Source of the DNA: Seiridium cupressi
Lineage: Eukaryota > Ascomycota > Sordariomycetes > Amphisphaeriales > Sporocadaceae
Direction of reading: 5' to 3'
Length of the DNA: 64,000 nucleotides
NCBI GenBank assembly: GCA_036674765.1
Contig: JARVKI010000063.1
Coordinates: forward strand, 202,379-266,378
Shown here: positions 12,270-26,100 of the stretch, one piece after another
Numbering within the stretch: position 1 is the first letter of the stretch
Layout: every line of letters starts with the position of its first letter
Notes under the pieces: model-generated
Seen by the model: only the letters and a program-made list of their open reading frames with translations
Databases searched by the model: none
Told to the model about the DNA's origin: nothing
Program-made: the position numbers and the translations under genes

Positions 12270-13195
12270 TTTCGCGACGAGTATCTTTCCTCGTCAAGTT
12301 CGTCGAGAAAGGGATCCCCCGCGGTGAAAACGGTAAATCTGCTTCCACAGTCGAGGCCAGGTGGGAATGCGCAAGTGTCGTTCTCACGATTATCCCGCTT
12401 CAATGCTGGAATCGAATCAACGGCGAAGTTCATCGGGTGGTGAAGTGATATTTTGACATTTTACACCGGTCACATGATTTAGTCAAGTGCCATCACAAAC
12501 CGGACTTTGCGGTGTAGGTCCCTGCTCGTGTCGACCATTGATGATGCGAGACTGCGACGACGAAGTCAAAACCTTCCACTTGGGCCAGTGGCCGCTCGGT
12601 TCATGCCCCAAGCCTACCTCGTGGATGCGCAAATCTACAACTATGTTCGTATTTAGAAACACATTTCATAGAAATTTGATATTTCTATTACGCATTGAAG
12701 TCTACGCTGGAGGTGCATTCAAGCTCGACGGCGTGAATGATTCTACTTTTACTGATTCATGCACATGTGGTAGTTTAGCAAATTGCGAGCCATACGGCCA
12801 TGGTCACATTTGGACGCCAGTCTTCCGTGGGTAACTTGTGGATTCTATAGGACAAGTGTACCGCCAAAAACATGCCCCTTTTTCTTCATCCTCTGATATC
12901 TCGTCGCTTCGTGACAAAAGATGGTGGGGAAAGTCGGTGTTGTCAAGGAAAACAGCGAAACCGTGGGCATCATCACGTCATATACCCAGCAGAAACATCG
13001 TGAATGTCCAGATAATAGAACCCTTTCTACGCAACGACCAGAGGGGGCCCACACACCCCAGATGTCAACAGCTCAAACAGTACCTTCATGAGAGATCCAT
13101 CCGATTGCTGACATCCATATTGATAGAGGTGTTGTAGCCAATGCTAATCAATGAAAGGTCGTTATCGTAGATCATGCGCTGCCATGGCAGGCAAT
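12270..13195. other. Intergenic between RRN7 and eIF5A
   Basis: RRN7 promoter and eIF5A 3' flank. Short open frames here show no recognisable motif. Confidence 0.6.
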
Positions 13196-14071
13196 TTAAG
13201 CGCCACGAGGAGCCTCCTTGGCTTCAACAGCAGCCTGCTCACCCATGGCGGTAAGGATGACAACGTCTGGAAAGGAATTAGCACAAGAGAGAGCATTGGT
13301 GGTGGAAAGAGAGCTTACTGGTGTCCTTCTCCTCGGTGACGAAGAGGCGGTTGATCTTCTCACCGATTTCACCGTCGGGCAGCTTGACGTCGTCCTTGGT
13401 CTCACCGTCATCAGCCATGAGGGAGAGGAAACCATCGTCGGAGATGTCGAGCTGAATGCGAATTAGCAGGAGACGCTTGGGGAAGCTTCAGCATTCAACA
13501 GTAAACTTACGAGCTGGAACTCGCGGCGAGAGACGTTGGGGACATCCATGTTGTGGGTGGAGGGGCAAAGATCTTCGAGCTTCTTGCCAGTGAAGATGTC
13601 GAGGGCGACCAAGTGGACCTTGGCGTGACCGTGCTTGCCAGTCTTGGAGGTAGACATGTCGACGATCTTGCAGGGGCGGTTCTTGATGCAGACGAAACCG
13701 TTCTTCCTCAAGGCCGAACACTGCATGGGGTAGGTGGTCGAGGCACCGGCGTCAGCCGACTCGAAGGTGTGCTCATGCTGGAAGAGGCACTCTGGTTAGC
13801 ATTCCGATAGTGCAATCATTTTAATGAGATATGGGTTGACGACGGCGAGAGGAGGGGCAGCTTCCGCGCAAAAGGCCAAATTCCCTAGGATGCTGGCTTG
13901 GCCGCGGCGGTGGTCGTGTGTGGACATGCGCTGGTTTTGCCAGTGCCAAATTGTATCGCGGGGTTGGCTGGTGATTTCGTGGATGTGGGCGATGCGGGGT
14001 GATTTCCACCCCTCGAGACAACGCGACAGGAACAACAGAGACGGCTGGGGACTTACCTCGGCGTCGGCCAT
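13196..14071 (-). CDS. TIF51A: Translation factor eIF5A (hypusine-containing)
   Basis: Four exons, 14071-14057, 13777-13511, 13451-13319 and 13266-13196, give 161 residues, the usual fungal eIF5A length. The factor binds the ribosomal E site and helps elongation through difficult peptides and termination. The hypusine loop [19 protein letters not shown] is intact, with the modified Lys in KTGKHGHA. The SH3-like N-domain is followed by the OB-fold C-domain with [20 protein letters not shown]. The first exon codes only MADAE, and its donor is GTAAGT. The fourth joins in phase 1 to make the Asn of DTNVVILT. It is divergent from VPS52. A very secure identification. Confidence 0.97.
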
Positions 14072-15289
14072 CTTGACTAGCTGAAGCGAAGATGCTGGTG
14101 TTGAGTGAAGTGGAAAGAGGAAAAAAGAAGGATGCAATGGGTGCGACGATGTCCAACTCCCAAGGAAGAGAAAGTTTGTGGATGTTGGGTGGGAAGGGAG
14201 CGCAGGTCCTGGGTAGAAAAGTAGACGGCCTGTGCTTTGGTGGGCGGGGACTTTGAATAAAAAAATTACAGAAAAATGAACCAGCGCGGGAAGAGGCAAA
14301 CAGTGGACCAATCGATTAGCCTAGATTTGCATCTAGAGGTGGGGCTGGCGCTCACAGGTATTCACTTAAACAGAATAGAATTCTCAACTGAAGCCGTGGT
14401 TTTGGACTCGGGGAAAAAGGTATCAGGCGTTTGCCTGCTGGGCGAAGGTTGGTCCTTTGAGCTTGTTTACAAATCCCGGCCTCCCTTGTGATTTTCAATA
14501 CAGTGCAATGTGGTGTACGATGTTTCAGGCACATCTTCTGCGCACTGGAGCCTTTGGAGTCTTGGGGATCTGAAGGGCAGCACATATGTATCTCAGGGCG
14601 GGCAGCTTGTACAACCGCAACAAGTACATTCATGAATGCTTTACCAACTGCCGATCCCAAGGTGATTCGAGCTGGAGAATTAAAGCCCAAGCTCACATGA
14701 CTGCTCCTGTTCAGCTCGCCGTTTGCGTAGGTAGGCAAATATTCAACTGCGCTCGGCCAGTACATATGCGCCAATTCATCCCGACCTTCTCTGGGGTTTC
14801 AATATTTCGTGCCCAGTTTGTGGACTACCTACCCTGAGGTGTTCGCAGGTCGCAACGGATCATGCGGCGGCGCATGTATGTAATCGAGCACTCGCATCAA
14901 TGCCTATCGTGCTTGCAGGGGCAGCTGGGGACGCTAGATTCTGCTTGGAAGCGCTTGTCTGGAGGCCCGCACCCGTAGCTGGTCCCCTGTAATGGACTGA
15001 CATGTGTCTAACAGCCCCAACCAATCAACTGCTGCTGTCCAGAGCTGTAGCTTAAGCTGGCCACGGGAGGCTGATGCACCGCCTTGCGACAACATTCAGC
15101 AGACAGCTCAACCACACGACCACACGACCACAAATCAATACTCAATTGCTTCTGGACCGCCCATAGTGAACCCAATTTCTTGCCTGGCTTGACGAAACCA
15201 CCCTCTGCGTCAAACTCACCTAGAGTCCAAGTCGGATCCACGACGACGACCATGCTACAGACAACTTCGTGACCCAGCTCCAAGTCAAC
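14072..15289. other. Divergent promoter region between eIF5A and VPS52
   Basis: About 1.2 kb between two divergent housekeeping genes. A pyrimidine/purine-rich leader precedes eIF5A. No additional coding frame or RNA gene recognised. Confidence 0.6.
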
Positions 15290-17373
15290 ATGTGGCTCGA
15301 TCGTCTGGCCGGACAGCCTTCCGGATCGCCTTCCTCATCCCAACCAGGAAGCCGCGCATACTCGCCAGCGCCAGGCAGGAGGACACCGAGCAACCTGGGA
15401 CCGTACCTCACTTCGCAGCGACCAGGCGCAGCGGCACGGTCTTCCTCCCTGCTGTCTTTGGCCTCCAATGACAGCTCGACGTCCTCATTGTTGGGTGCCT
15501 CACGAAGAGCTAATGGCTCAACATTGAAGCAATCGACAACGACATATTCAGGTCCCGAGCCTGTGGATATATTGAACAAGCTCCTTGGCGAGGGCACTGC
15601 AGATGGTGACAACCAAGCTGCTCCCACGGCCATTACCCAGGAGGACCTGGAGCTGGATTTGGATTTTGGAGGCTTGTCATTGACAGACCTGGCGCTTTCC
15701 GAAGATGCGATAGAGGAGAGCGCCATTGTACATAGATCGCAGACAGTTGAAGAATGTACGTGTTTCCCTATCCATCCTGCGAATCTCCCTGTCTGATTGC
15801 ACCGGCTTATACCCACGTGTGACGTGTAGATGAACAAGATAAGACCAAATTCGAAGACTTGCATCGATCAATACGAGCCTGTGACGAAGTTCTGAGCTCC
15901 GTGGAGACGAACCTAACGAGTTTTCGAAATGATCTCGCATCAGTGTCGGCCGACATCGAGACACTCCAGGCACGATCGACCGCTCTAAATGTGAGATTGG
16001 AAAACCGCAAGGCTGTCGAAAAGGGGCTGGGACCTATAGTCGAGGAAATGAGTGTGTCGCCTGTGGTAATATCAAAGATAGTAGACGGACATATTGATGA
16101 CAGCTGGATCAAAGCCTTGGCCGAAGTGGACAAGCGAGCGGCAGCACACAAAAAGAACGCAGCAGCATCACCATCAGGCAAGGGCCTCCAGGACTTGGGC
16201 CCGTTACTGGAAAAACTCGTTCAAAAAGCTATAGAGAGGATACGGGATTTCCTGGTGGCCCAGATCAAGGCGTTGCGATCGCCACAGATCAATGCCCAGA
16301 TTATACAGCAGCAGAATTTCCTACGCTTCAAGGACTTGTTCTCCTTTCTGCACAAGCACCATGCTACCCTTGCGGAAGAGATATGCAGGGCATATCAAAA
16401 TACTATGCGCTGGTATTACCACAATCAATTCTCACGATACGAAGCAGCGCTTCGAAAACTCAAACTACATACCATAGACAAGACTGATGTGCTTGGAAAT
16501 GAGGATACATCGCGGAAGGCTGGTGTACTATCCTCGTCCAAGATTCCAGGACCACCACATGATGCCTTCAACATCGGCCGCCGCATAGACCTACTCAAAA
16601 CCAAGGATCAAACTGCGTTGTCTTCATACTTGGCGGAGGAGGACAACGGTTATCACTACCTAGAGCTACCCTTCCGCAATTTCAACCTCGCCCTAATCGA
16701 CAACGCCGCCGCCGAGTACACCTTTCTGATATCCTTCTTCACGCCGGCTCTCACATATTCCACCATTTCACGGCACTTCACCTACATTTTCGAGCCAACT
16801 TTTGCACAGGGTCACGCACTAATCAAGAGCCTCGTTTCCGAGACTTATGACGCGCTAGGTCTTCTGCTCTCCGTCCGATTGAATCAGCACTTCCAGTTCA
16901 TGCTACAGAGGCGCAAGGTCCCCGCGGCCGACGGTTACATCAACGGCTCCAACATGCTCCTCTGGCCCCGTCTCCAGTCAGTCATGAATGCGCATTGCGA
17001 GTCCGTTCGTGCCCTCACTACCGCCTTGCCGACCCGCCCGGCCTCCAAGTCGGAGTTGACCAAACTCTCGGCTGCGCCCCATGTGGCGACACAGCGTTTC
17101 GGTCAGCTGATGCACGGGATCCTGTCTCTGAGCACCGAGGCTGGCGACGACGAGCCTGTTGTGGCCAGTTTGCGACGGCTGAGGAGCGAGGTCGAGGCCT
17201 TTCTGACCAAGTACAGCGGGCAGTGGGGCTCAGATAAGCGGAAGAGGGAGCGGTTCCTGTACAATAATTACAGCTTGGTTCTAACGATCATCAGTGATGC
17301 GACTGGCAAGTTTGCCGTCGAGGAGCAAGAGCACTTTGAAGAGCTGAAGACCGCTTTCCGAGAGGCTGCGTGA
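15290..17373 (+). CDS. VPS52: GARP-complex vesicle-tethering subunit Vps52
   Basis: Vps52 is a subunit of the GARP/EARP tethering complexes that receive endosome-derived vesicles at the trans-Golgi. Two exons, 15290-15755 and 15830-17373, give 669 residues; the join in phase 1 makes YEQDKTKFE. The start MWLDRLAG is the typical opening of filamentous fungal Vps52. A Ser/Pro-rich linker, ITQEDLELDLDFGGLSL and a coiled-coil stretch (DLHRSIRACDEVLSSVETNL, about residues 165-240) follow. The C-terminal helical part includes YLELPFRNFNLALIDNAAAE and ends with FLYNNYSLVLTIISD, characteristic of the family. The ATG at 15290 is used because it gives the family start. Confidence 0.9.
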
Positions 17374-18036
17374 AGGCTCTCAAGAGTCGCGGCGAGGGTA
17401 GCATAGAGATAATCTATACGATAAAATACTGGAAATTGATGTATGCTTGCGTGTTGCACTCTGGACTTGTCTGCCGTTGTTTCAAAGCTATGCTATACTT
17501 TTGATCGACACATGTACTTGGTTGTGTCGGAACGACCAGTGCGCTTTGTACGATATTCGGTTCAAATTTATCGCAACGAGGGAGTGAGAGCTAATTAATG
17601 GATTCGAAGCACCTCTTAAAGTTGCAAGGTATAATATCATATCCCAAGCATTGAATGTGTCAACTGTGCCATAACTATCGTGACTCTAGTCTCAATCTAA
17701 AACTTCACACACAGATTATGCCGCCAGGTGTTTGCAGATCGTTTGTCATAAGTTTAGGCAGGTCGGTCTACGGTGTGGTTATGATATATTGGTATCGAAC
17801 TAGTCCATGGGGGTATATTTGCTATAGCATTTTACAAGCCTCAGGCCTGATCCTGCAGGTGTGGTTGTTACAACGCTGGTATTCCAAGTGAGATGGCCCG
17901 TCTATTCCCGTCATCTCTAGAACCGCCTCCAGTGAAAAACATACAAAAGCTCCGCAAGAACCTCTGCACTCTATAGGAGGCCCCACCAATTTTGTCTACG
18001 CAGTCTATCTTTGATCGCAAAAGGAACCCGGAATGG
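17374..18036. other. Convergent intergenic region
   Basis: Lies between the 3' ends of VPS52 and the GAP gene, so it should hold two terminators. No gene seen. Confidence 0.6.
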
Positions 18037-19499
18037 TCAAGTGAACCTCGACCAAAAAGCGGCGAGAAATCCCCAAGCGGTGGGGGATTTCCTCAAATAC
18101 ACTGCAGCTACACCAATCAGGACCGCCAGGGCAACTCCCCTAGCCGGTCGGCGGTAAGCCCACATGGTCTTGAGCATCTTCTGTCTGCTCTCTGCCCATT
18201 GGAGCTCTCTGAGCTGTTTGTTGAAGAAGCTATGCCCTTCATCGAGTGTCTGTCTGGCGCAGGCCTTCACGTCACGAGCTGTCTTCAGCACGCTGGAGTT
18301 CGAGATCCCGCGACAGGAGCGAAGCGACTCAGGAGGATGTTTCTCGAACAAGGTCGCTGTGTCAGCAATGAGCTTGTCGAGGTCGAGAGGCTGGGGTAGC
18401 TTCGAGAGGATAGAATGGAGCATTTCCGGCTCCGTATCGGGTGTGTCAAAGAGCTCTTCTCGCCGATTCAGCACGATCTGTGCGAATAGGTAAACGCTGA
18501 AGATCTGTTCGCGGGCTAGAAGGGCATCGAAGAGCCGGGCGATGGAGCTGTAGGATTGGATGTCATGGGCATACATGGTTAATGTACCCGACAAGGCGAA
18601 GAAGGGCTCGGTCTGGGATAGGTGCCGACATAATGCTGGATCTACCGAGTTGATGATATCTGGGATAAGGCGGAGTTGTGAAATAGCGGGGGCGAGGTTT
18701 GGAAGCATGAAGTCCCTTATCCGAAGTATAGAGAGACGGGCGACCGCTGTCGTCCTCAGGGCTGGAGGTAGCACCAGCAAAAACACCTGGCATATGTCGT
18801 GATAGCCCTGAAAGTAACAAAGGAAAGGCTGCCGTCTGAGGGTCTCGGTGATAAGGTCCGATAGCTCGGTCTTCTTGACATCCAGTTGCGACTGTGATTG
18901 ATCTAAAGGGAAGGTGGACGTCAGCTTTGCACAATCTCTTAAAATACTAGAGCATCCTGAGCAGATACAATATGCAGAGCTAGAGAAACCGGTGAAGCTC
19001 TGCGGGTCCGAGGAGGAACGATTCACATACCGTTAGGATAGTATATGAAGCTCCGATCCACGTCTAGCCGAACCTGGTCCTCATCTCTATGCCGTGGCAA
19101 CTCCGTCCAGGGCCCGTTCAGTACATCGGCGTCGTCCTCGGACGCAAGGCTTTTCTGGGGCATCTTCTCCGATGAGCCCAGGACGGGTTTTTCTTCATTA
19201 ATATTGGTGGTGCCTGTGGAAGGCACATTTCCAAGAAGAACAGGCCCTGCGGTGAAATGTTGTCAGCTTCACCGGTGCGGCCAACAAGGACTGGGGGCGG
19301 CAAACTCACATGCCTGGCATCGAATGATATCAGAGAGGAACCCTCCTTTACTGACAGCGAGCTTCTTGAGGTCGTCAATGTCCTCGCGGTTGCAGGCATC
19401 AAGGATGACGAGACTCTTTGCGTGGTTCATTGCGGCTTCATCCTCGTGCGCCCCCGCGCTCTGGTGGCGCTCTGCCGGCTGGCCTGCATTTGTTGACAT
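18037..19499 (-). CDS. GYP8: TBC-domain Rab GTPase-activating protein, Gyp8/TBC1D20-like
   Basis: Three exons, 19499-19310, 19246-19031 and 18902-18037, give 423 residues. TBC proteins speed GTP hydrolysis by Rab GTPases; the TBC1D20/Gyp8 group acts on ER-to-Golgi Rab1/Ypt1. Features seen: an early LDACNREDIDDLKKLAVSKG block, then VRLDVDRSFIYYPN (TBC motif with the catalytic-Arg region), and LCYFQGYHDICQVFLLVLP with the glutamine-finger YxQGYHD motif typical of TBC1D20. The C-terminus has a hydrophobic anchor (GVALAVLIGVAAVYL, about residues 390-410), matching the tail anchor of this subgroup. The start at 19499 is the first ATG in the open frame. The junctions are consensus and restore frame. 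Confidence 0.82.
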
Positions 19500-22400
19500 G
19501 CCTGGGGGTCCTGGGGGGTGGTCTCGCCGCCTTTCGCTAACGGAGTCTCCTGACAGATTTAGGGTGGGATCGGTGAAGCCAAACTGAAATATCCCCACGC
19601 ACTCGGTCTTTGATATGGTTGATTATGTGAGGTGATGCAATGCCGTGTTCATAGAGAAGCTCGTGCCGCCCAGTTTCGAAGCCCTATCCTTGCTGGACGA
19701 ATAGCACGCGTCTTCGACCCAGTTATGCCCACGCAATTACACATTCGTCATGCGCCGTGGCTCTGCAGTTGTTCGTGGCCGTGGCCGAGAGGTTCAAGAA
19801 GCAATCGAACTGCAGTGCAGTCGGGCAGTCGGGAAGCAAGCGGTCAGGGAGGAGAGACGGGCCTGGCTACCCAGGGGTTATACAACACTAGGTCATATGG
19901 TGCCCGTCGGTCGCCTCGATACCATGTGGGATTATAAGCTCCAGGCCGGGGAGCAGTCACATGGATGCAGAAGCTCTCGTTCGAGCCAAACGTGTTCGTG
20001 CGGTTACGTCCGGCGCATACGTGGGGAGGGCTCGTCCGGTTGGTCACTTGAACAGCGTCTTTGAAGTCGTTTTGTGACAATGCAAGCTTCCAGGCGCACC
20101 CTAGTCGCTTGTCGCATTGACTTGCCTGGCGAATCTATGCTTAAATCATGAGTGTTGCTCGATCGACCGAGATTAATAATCGCGCGCAGGGCGAGAGATC
20201 GTGGCGGTCGGCGGTGGGTGAGGCAACAGCAAAGTAAAAGTTCCCGATGCGATGGCAGTTTGATGTTGGTGATACGTCGAGTGATACAGCTGGTCTAAGG
20301 TATCGCGAATTGGCAGGGATATAACGCGGGAGTGGGTTTTCGTGGGCTGGCCGGCGGCCGGGTGCTAAGTACTGCACTGTACAAGCGTATCTACCTTACC
20401 TAGGCGCAGCCCGTCCCGTCACCTGCGCCATCTCAGCTCCAGCCCAGCCCAGCGGTCTTTGGATCACCAGCTTCGGACCCGAGACTTCTGTTCTAGTCAG
20501 TCGGGTGTATGATACTGCACAAAGTATTGTTTTGCCATTTCCAGCACCTAATCGCTTCACGTAAACTCGACAGGGTGCTGGTCGCAGGTACGGCCACTTG
20601 CAGGCCCGGCTTCCCGTAAAGGACCAGCCACAGGACCCCTGCAGGTGTTGGTGGCCTAGGTCTCCCATTGCAGTGATACTGGGTAGGTACATGGAATTGG
20701 CAGTGACAACATACTGTTCGCTTTCGTTGGGTACGGCCTCGTCACGGCTGCTGCGATCATCGATAAGATGCATAGTTGTATAAGCCGTGGTTGTAGACAC
20801 GGGAAGATGTGTTAGTGCTAGGACACCCACCTAATCGCTGATCTTCCGACTCAGGAGCCCTTTCTGGGTGTATGTACGGACCGACCTCTAAACCTGACCG
20901 ATCAAGTCAAGGCCCATTGAGATACGCACGACTCGTAGATGTAAGTGACACAAACCTCCACAGAAGCGTTGAGATGACGGGCATTCCCGCCCTGGGCGCC
21001 AACACACCTGCTTGGACCTTGGTGGTCAGCCTGAAGGGCGGGAGACGGGAGACGGGAGATGCATCTGCACCATGGGGTCACCTGCAAGCGCGCCGCCATC
21101 TTCGTGCCAACGCTCCAAGATCCAGGATCTACAACGTCTTAGCACCCGCTACGAGCATTCCAGCGACCCATCTACCCACATTGAACCCCTGGGACCATAC
21201 CTTAAGGAATGGCACCTTAGTCGCATAGCACTTTGGCGTCTATTTCGAGATCTGCAACTGCTGTCACAGCGAATGGGATTGCCCCACGCTCGATTTCCCC
21301 AGCTCGAAAGTCTCCGGTGAGAGATCAGATCTCACAAGGCGATCGTGTGTAAGCCACGTTCCCGGATCGACTGATGGGCTAAAGTGATCTACCGATACAG
21401 GCTTAAGACGATCCCTGTAGGCTAATGCAGTCCGTGAACATCAAGGTCCTTTGCCCTCAAAAACCTATCTAGAGAAGAGATGTTGTGTTTCACGGCAATT
21501 CTCTGCGAGTATATAATCATGGGGGATATAAAGAACTAGTCGCGCATTTGTATTTGGCTAATTACAAGAATGCGGAGATGTGATACAGATCCGCTTCTGG
21601 AAGGCATGTGCACCCGCGGCACGTTCAGAGTTCACCGCCGATCTGGATGGCATACACTGCAATGGTATCTTTCCGAATCATATTGCGTGCTCATCTCTAT
21701 CAACAGCATTGCAGGCTTGTGCAACAATTCAACGCCGGCCGGGACGACAAAGCCGTGTCGTTTCGATGCTGGAATCGCATATGTACATTGGCTACGGTAT
21801 ACCGGCCACATATCCTATAATCTATGTATTCCGGTGAGCTGTCATAAAATCAAATTGCACAGTCAGAGAATCGAATGTTATCAGTGCCTAAGGAAGCGCG
21901 ACGCGGGCCGCAAAGCAGGCGACTTTCGTCAGTGTGGCGCAGTCCTAGCCTTTTAAACGTGTATATACTCGAGAGGAGAGGGGAGCTTTCACGTGATCAA
22001 TACGGCTTATCGGTTAAATCTTCAGGTTCCCGGCTCGATATTATTTGTTTTTACGAGACCATTAGGTACTGGCCGCTTCCCTGATCGAGAAATGTTTCGC
22101 AAATGACCATCCACCTTTGCGCCTTGTAAAGGCACCGTCACTGCTGAGAGAGACCATATAAACGACGAAGCCAATCAAGCCCGGTCTGCCTTGGGTCTTT
22201 CTGCATCCCAAGTAAATCGTGCATCATCGTTCCCTGGCGCCAAACTACCCTGCAGCAAACAACCCCTCAGCGGTCCACTAGAATCGAGACTGCGTCTACC
22301 TCTTAGAGAAATAAAAAATTCCAGAAAAATTCGCACCACGATTGAGCTGGACTCGATCCCCGAGAGAGGCACTCCGTAATCGTGATCCACATCCAAGTTC

Positions 22401-23160
22401 ATGTAAAATTCCCCGCAGCCCTTCATTCACCCCGTCTCGTCTCAACGACGCCCGGGAGCCCGATTGCAAAACTCGATTGGGACCGTCGCTTGCCCAAAGT
22501 AAGCCCGACTTCGAGCTACTTTCTGTGCTGCCCCTTCTCATGGGGCCCTCCACCGCCCTCTTTGCACAGCGTTAGTACAATCAGACTTTGTTTCGAGCCT
22601 TGTGCAAGGGTCTTCGGATGTGTCTCCAGGGATTGGACGTCACTTATCTCCATACAAGTAAATCATCCGCGTGAAAGGCGCCGAGCGACACCCAGACCGA
22701 CAACGACGCTCAATCGAACCATCCGCTTTTGGCCGACTCTCTGGGGATAGTGAGGGTAGGCATCACCAACCCTATATTGACTGCGTCTCACTGGCAAGAA
22801 GCCGATCCCACGACTTGGTGCATGAATCATGACTCTGAGCTGCCTGTTTCCTGATTCACTAGGCAGTCGTCCCCTCGCATTCAAGACCATTTGACTCCAA
22901 GTGTCTGAGATGTGAGGCCAGCACGAGCCTTGTGGGATGAGCACGGGAAATTCGACCTCACTCACTTTACGATCCAGGATTTTGTGGCCGTCCAACTCCT
23001 CTCGCTAAGTGCTGCCTCTTGGCGAGCCCCCCTGCGCAAAGCGATTGAGTTTGTACAACCATCAGCACACAAGTGGCCGGCGTCTGAGCAAGCCGCACCG
23101 GAGCCTCTTCCTTCTTGAGCAAGCCACAACACCGACAACTGGGCGCCATGCACCTTGACG
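19500..23160. other. Gene-poor 3.7-kb intergenic region
   Basis: Separates two divergent genes. Open frames such as 20396-20830 (minus) and 22382-22750 (plus) show no domain, splice pattern or composition of a real gene. Part of it must be promoters and leaders. It is by far the longest empty stretch in the conserved half of the window. Confidence 0.55.
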
Positions 23161-23186
23161 ATGGCTCTTCAAACCAACGTATTTGA
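23148..23186 (+). promoter_or_regulatory. Overlapping upstream ORF on the DDB1/Mms1-like mRNA
   Basis: ATG at 23148 opens a 12-codon frame ending TGA at 23184-23186. It is out of frame with, and overlaps, the chosen main start at 23161. If the leader includes it, ribosomes using the first ATG would bypass the main start, so it could lower translation. Whether the mRNA begins upstream is not visible. Confidence 0.45.
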
Positions 23187-26100
23187 GAATGGAGAGTGGG
23201 TCACTCGGACTCTCGAACCAAGAGAGCTATTCCGCCAAACGAGCTCTCCCCAACAGCCGAAACCAAAGAAGCAGCATTTCGTGCCACCGACATATGGTCT
23301 GTTGACCAAAACAGTTATAGAAAGCCCCGTATTTCATTGGGTGCTGCCTGTGCAGCTCAGATCTGCTCGGCATAATGATGTCGCCTTCATAGGGGTGAGT
23401 CTCTCCGTCTTGTTGTTAGTGTAACCACAAGACATATCACTGCTGCCAGCCAGAGACTCTTATCATTCATGGGCGCAGATGTGGGCCTTGCCGGGGGTTA
23501 TGATTTGCCATTGCTTACTTCTGCAACTGAAGTTGTCGTTCAAGTAGGGTACACTAAGCTAACGTGAAAGTAGGACAATTTTATCCAGGTGTGTGAACTC
23601 GGGCGCGACGGTCAGCTTCAGGATATTGCTAGGAAGCAGGACCTCGGATCCCGGATACGCAATGCCTGTGTCCTCGGGTCCCCCTCAAACTACGCCGATG
23701 ACAGTAATCCGGAACAGATCAAGACCGAAGAAGGCGACCTTGACATGTTAGGTGGCCAGAGTCAACTACGCCGTGTTCTCCCTCCACAGCTGCTGGTATT
23801 GGTGCTCGAAGGAGCCGAGCTGGTCTTTCTCCACCTAGAGGAAGGCGCACCTGGCGAGTTGGGCTTCGTTCTACATGGCGAGAAGATCCCTGGCACCCCT
23901 TTCGTATCTCCCGGCTTTCATCTAGCAGTCGATCCAGGCTCACGATTCCTCGCTCTGGCTTGTGCAGAGGCTCATTTCCAGGTGTGGGGCTTGGAATCGA
24001 TGGATGTGCTTCGTGCCCAGCATGCGGAAGGCCTGCCTTTCAAGCCAATTGTTGGAGGCTTGTACCCACGGAGTCTCACCGGAGTCATACACAAGATGGA
24101 ATTTCTTTCGCCGGGAGCAGACAGCCTGGAACGCGTCATTCTCGCACTCATCATCATCCACAAGGGCCATTCGAGACTGCACAGGTACGAGTGGGAGTTT
24201 GGCGACGATATAGGCACGATCTTGAAGGAGAAGAACATTGGATGGCCGCTTGATCCGCGATACCAAATGCCACTGCTCGTAATCCCGTCAACAGTCCGAG
24301 AAAGTTTTCTTATGGTCACAGAGACTAGCGAAGCATTCTGGGCCACGTTGAAGAATGGGACTCTGGAGGCAGAAGACGTTGACATTGGAGAACACGAGAG
24401 TACTGAGCTCCACATTGGTCGTAGCGCGCCACTATGGACCGCATGGAGCAGGCCATGGCGGCTGCCCGAATATCATCTCGATAAGGATACCATCTGGCTG
24501 GCCAGGGAGGACGGCATTCTCAACTTTCTTGAGATTACAGCGGGAGACGGGCTGCTTACCAACGTGATCTTGGGCGAAGTCAAGTGCAAGATCGACACAG
24601 CATTTGCATGCCTGTACGATCCTTTTGCGGACATCCTCATCACAGGGGGCGACTCGGGACCGGGTGCAATCTGGCGAGTAAGTTTCACTCAATGTTCGTG
24701 ATGATGTGCTTGCTGAAATTTCTTCCCCCCAGGCTGAACCGAGACAAGCGCCGAGGAATATTGGTACGATACCAAATTGGTCTCCCACTGTAGACATTAC
24801 ATCTACCAATCTTGTAGCCGGTGGCGTTGTGGATGCGAAGAATCCGAGGACGAAAGCTCGTGGCAACGCAGAGAACAATCTATCATTGAAACCAGACCGG
24901 GTATTCGTATGTTCTGGCAGGGGCCAAACTGGATCGATCGCAGAATTTAGATATGGTTTCGAGGCAAAGGTTGGCTCTGAACTAGATTGCGGAGATCCGA
25001 TCAAGCAATGCTGGACAATGAGTTGCCCGGGCAGCAACTCGGACGCTGAGTTCTACTTGCTAGTCTCTTTCCCTAACAGATCCGATATATGGCAAGTCAA
25101 CATCGACTCGTCCGAGGTTATCTCTCAGGGTCAGGATGAAGTGCCATACGATTTATCCTCAAGCACGCTCGCAGCACACGAACTCGATGACGGAACTATT
25201 GTTCAAGTGACTTCTAGCTCAATCACGGTGATCACCTCGACAGACAGGTAGAACAACAAAAGCTTTGCTGTTGGTGTTTCTTACTAACTATTTTACTAGT
25301 ACGCGACATTTTCCGCACGATTTGGATGGTTCCCCTGGGGCCGTGATTACCAACTCGGCTATACAAGAAGATTTATTGGCATTGTCGTTCTGTTCCGGCT
25401 CGGACTTTCGTGTCAAGACGGTTAGGGTTGATGCGTTGAATTTGCTTCAAGGCGCGACTTATAGTGCGGAAGGAGAGGTGACTTGTGTCGCGCTTTCGAG
25501 GCTCGCTGAAGAACCTGTCCTGCTTGTCGGTATCTGGGACTCGGGTCGTCCAATACTTGTGATTTACCCTACCCAGATAGCTCCTCAATCTTCGCAAGCC
25601 GCACCGATTCGTATCGACATAACCTTGTGTAAGTTTCGTGATTCACTATGTAAAACTTTACTGATATAGAGGTGAAATAGTGTACCCAGCTTTGCATGAT
25701 GCCCACGATCATGATATTGGCTTAACTTCATTCGAAGCTCTCACAAGCATTATGTCTTTCAACGACATTCAAGGACATACATTATTCTGTCTTGGAACAA
25801 GGAGCGGAGAGGTTCTCACATTGACGGTGAATTCTAGACATCCCCAAGATATTCGGGGAACCTACAGCAAGTTTGGATTTTCGGCCGCCCATGTGTTCTC
25901 GATGAGCGAACGCTCAGAGCCCGCTTCGGCCTTTGTTTGCTGCGACTCCAATCTCTTTCTCATGAATCATCTATCCAAGAAGCAGAACAAAAACTGCTTC
26001 GAGAAGACGCATCGCGTTTGGGTAACTGGGGTGGTTTCGGAGGCTGGGGTGGATGCTGTCAGTAAGATGCGGCGGAACTTATCACAGGCGCCAGGAAGAT

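Noticed and set aside
20396..20830. 144-codon minus-strand frame in the 3.7-kb gap
   Set aside because: No domain, no splice neighbours, mixed composition; expected by chance in GC-rich DNA.
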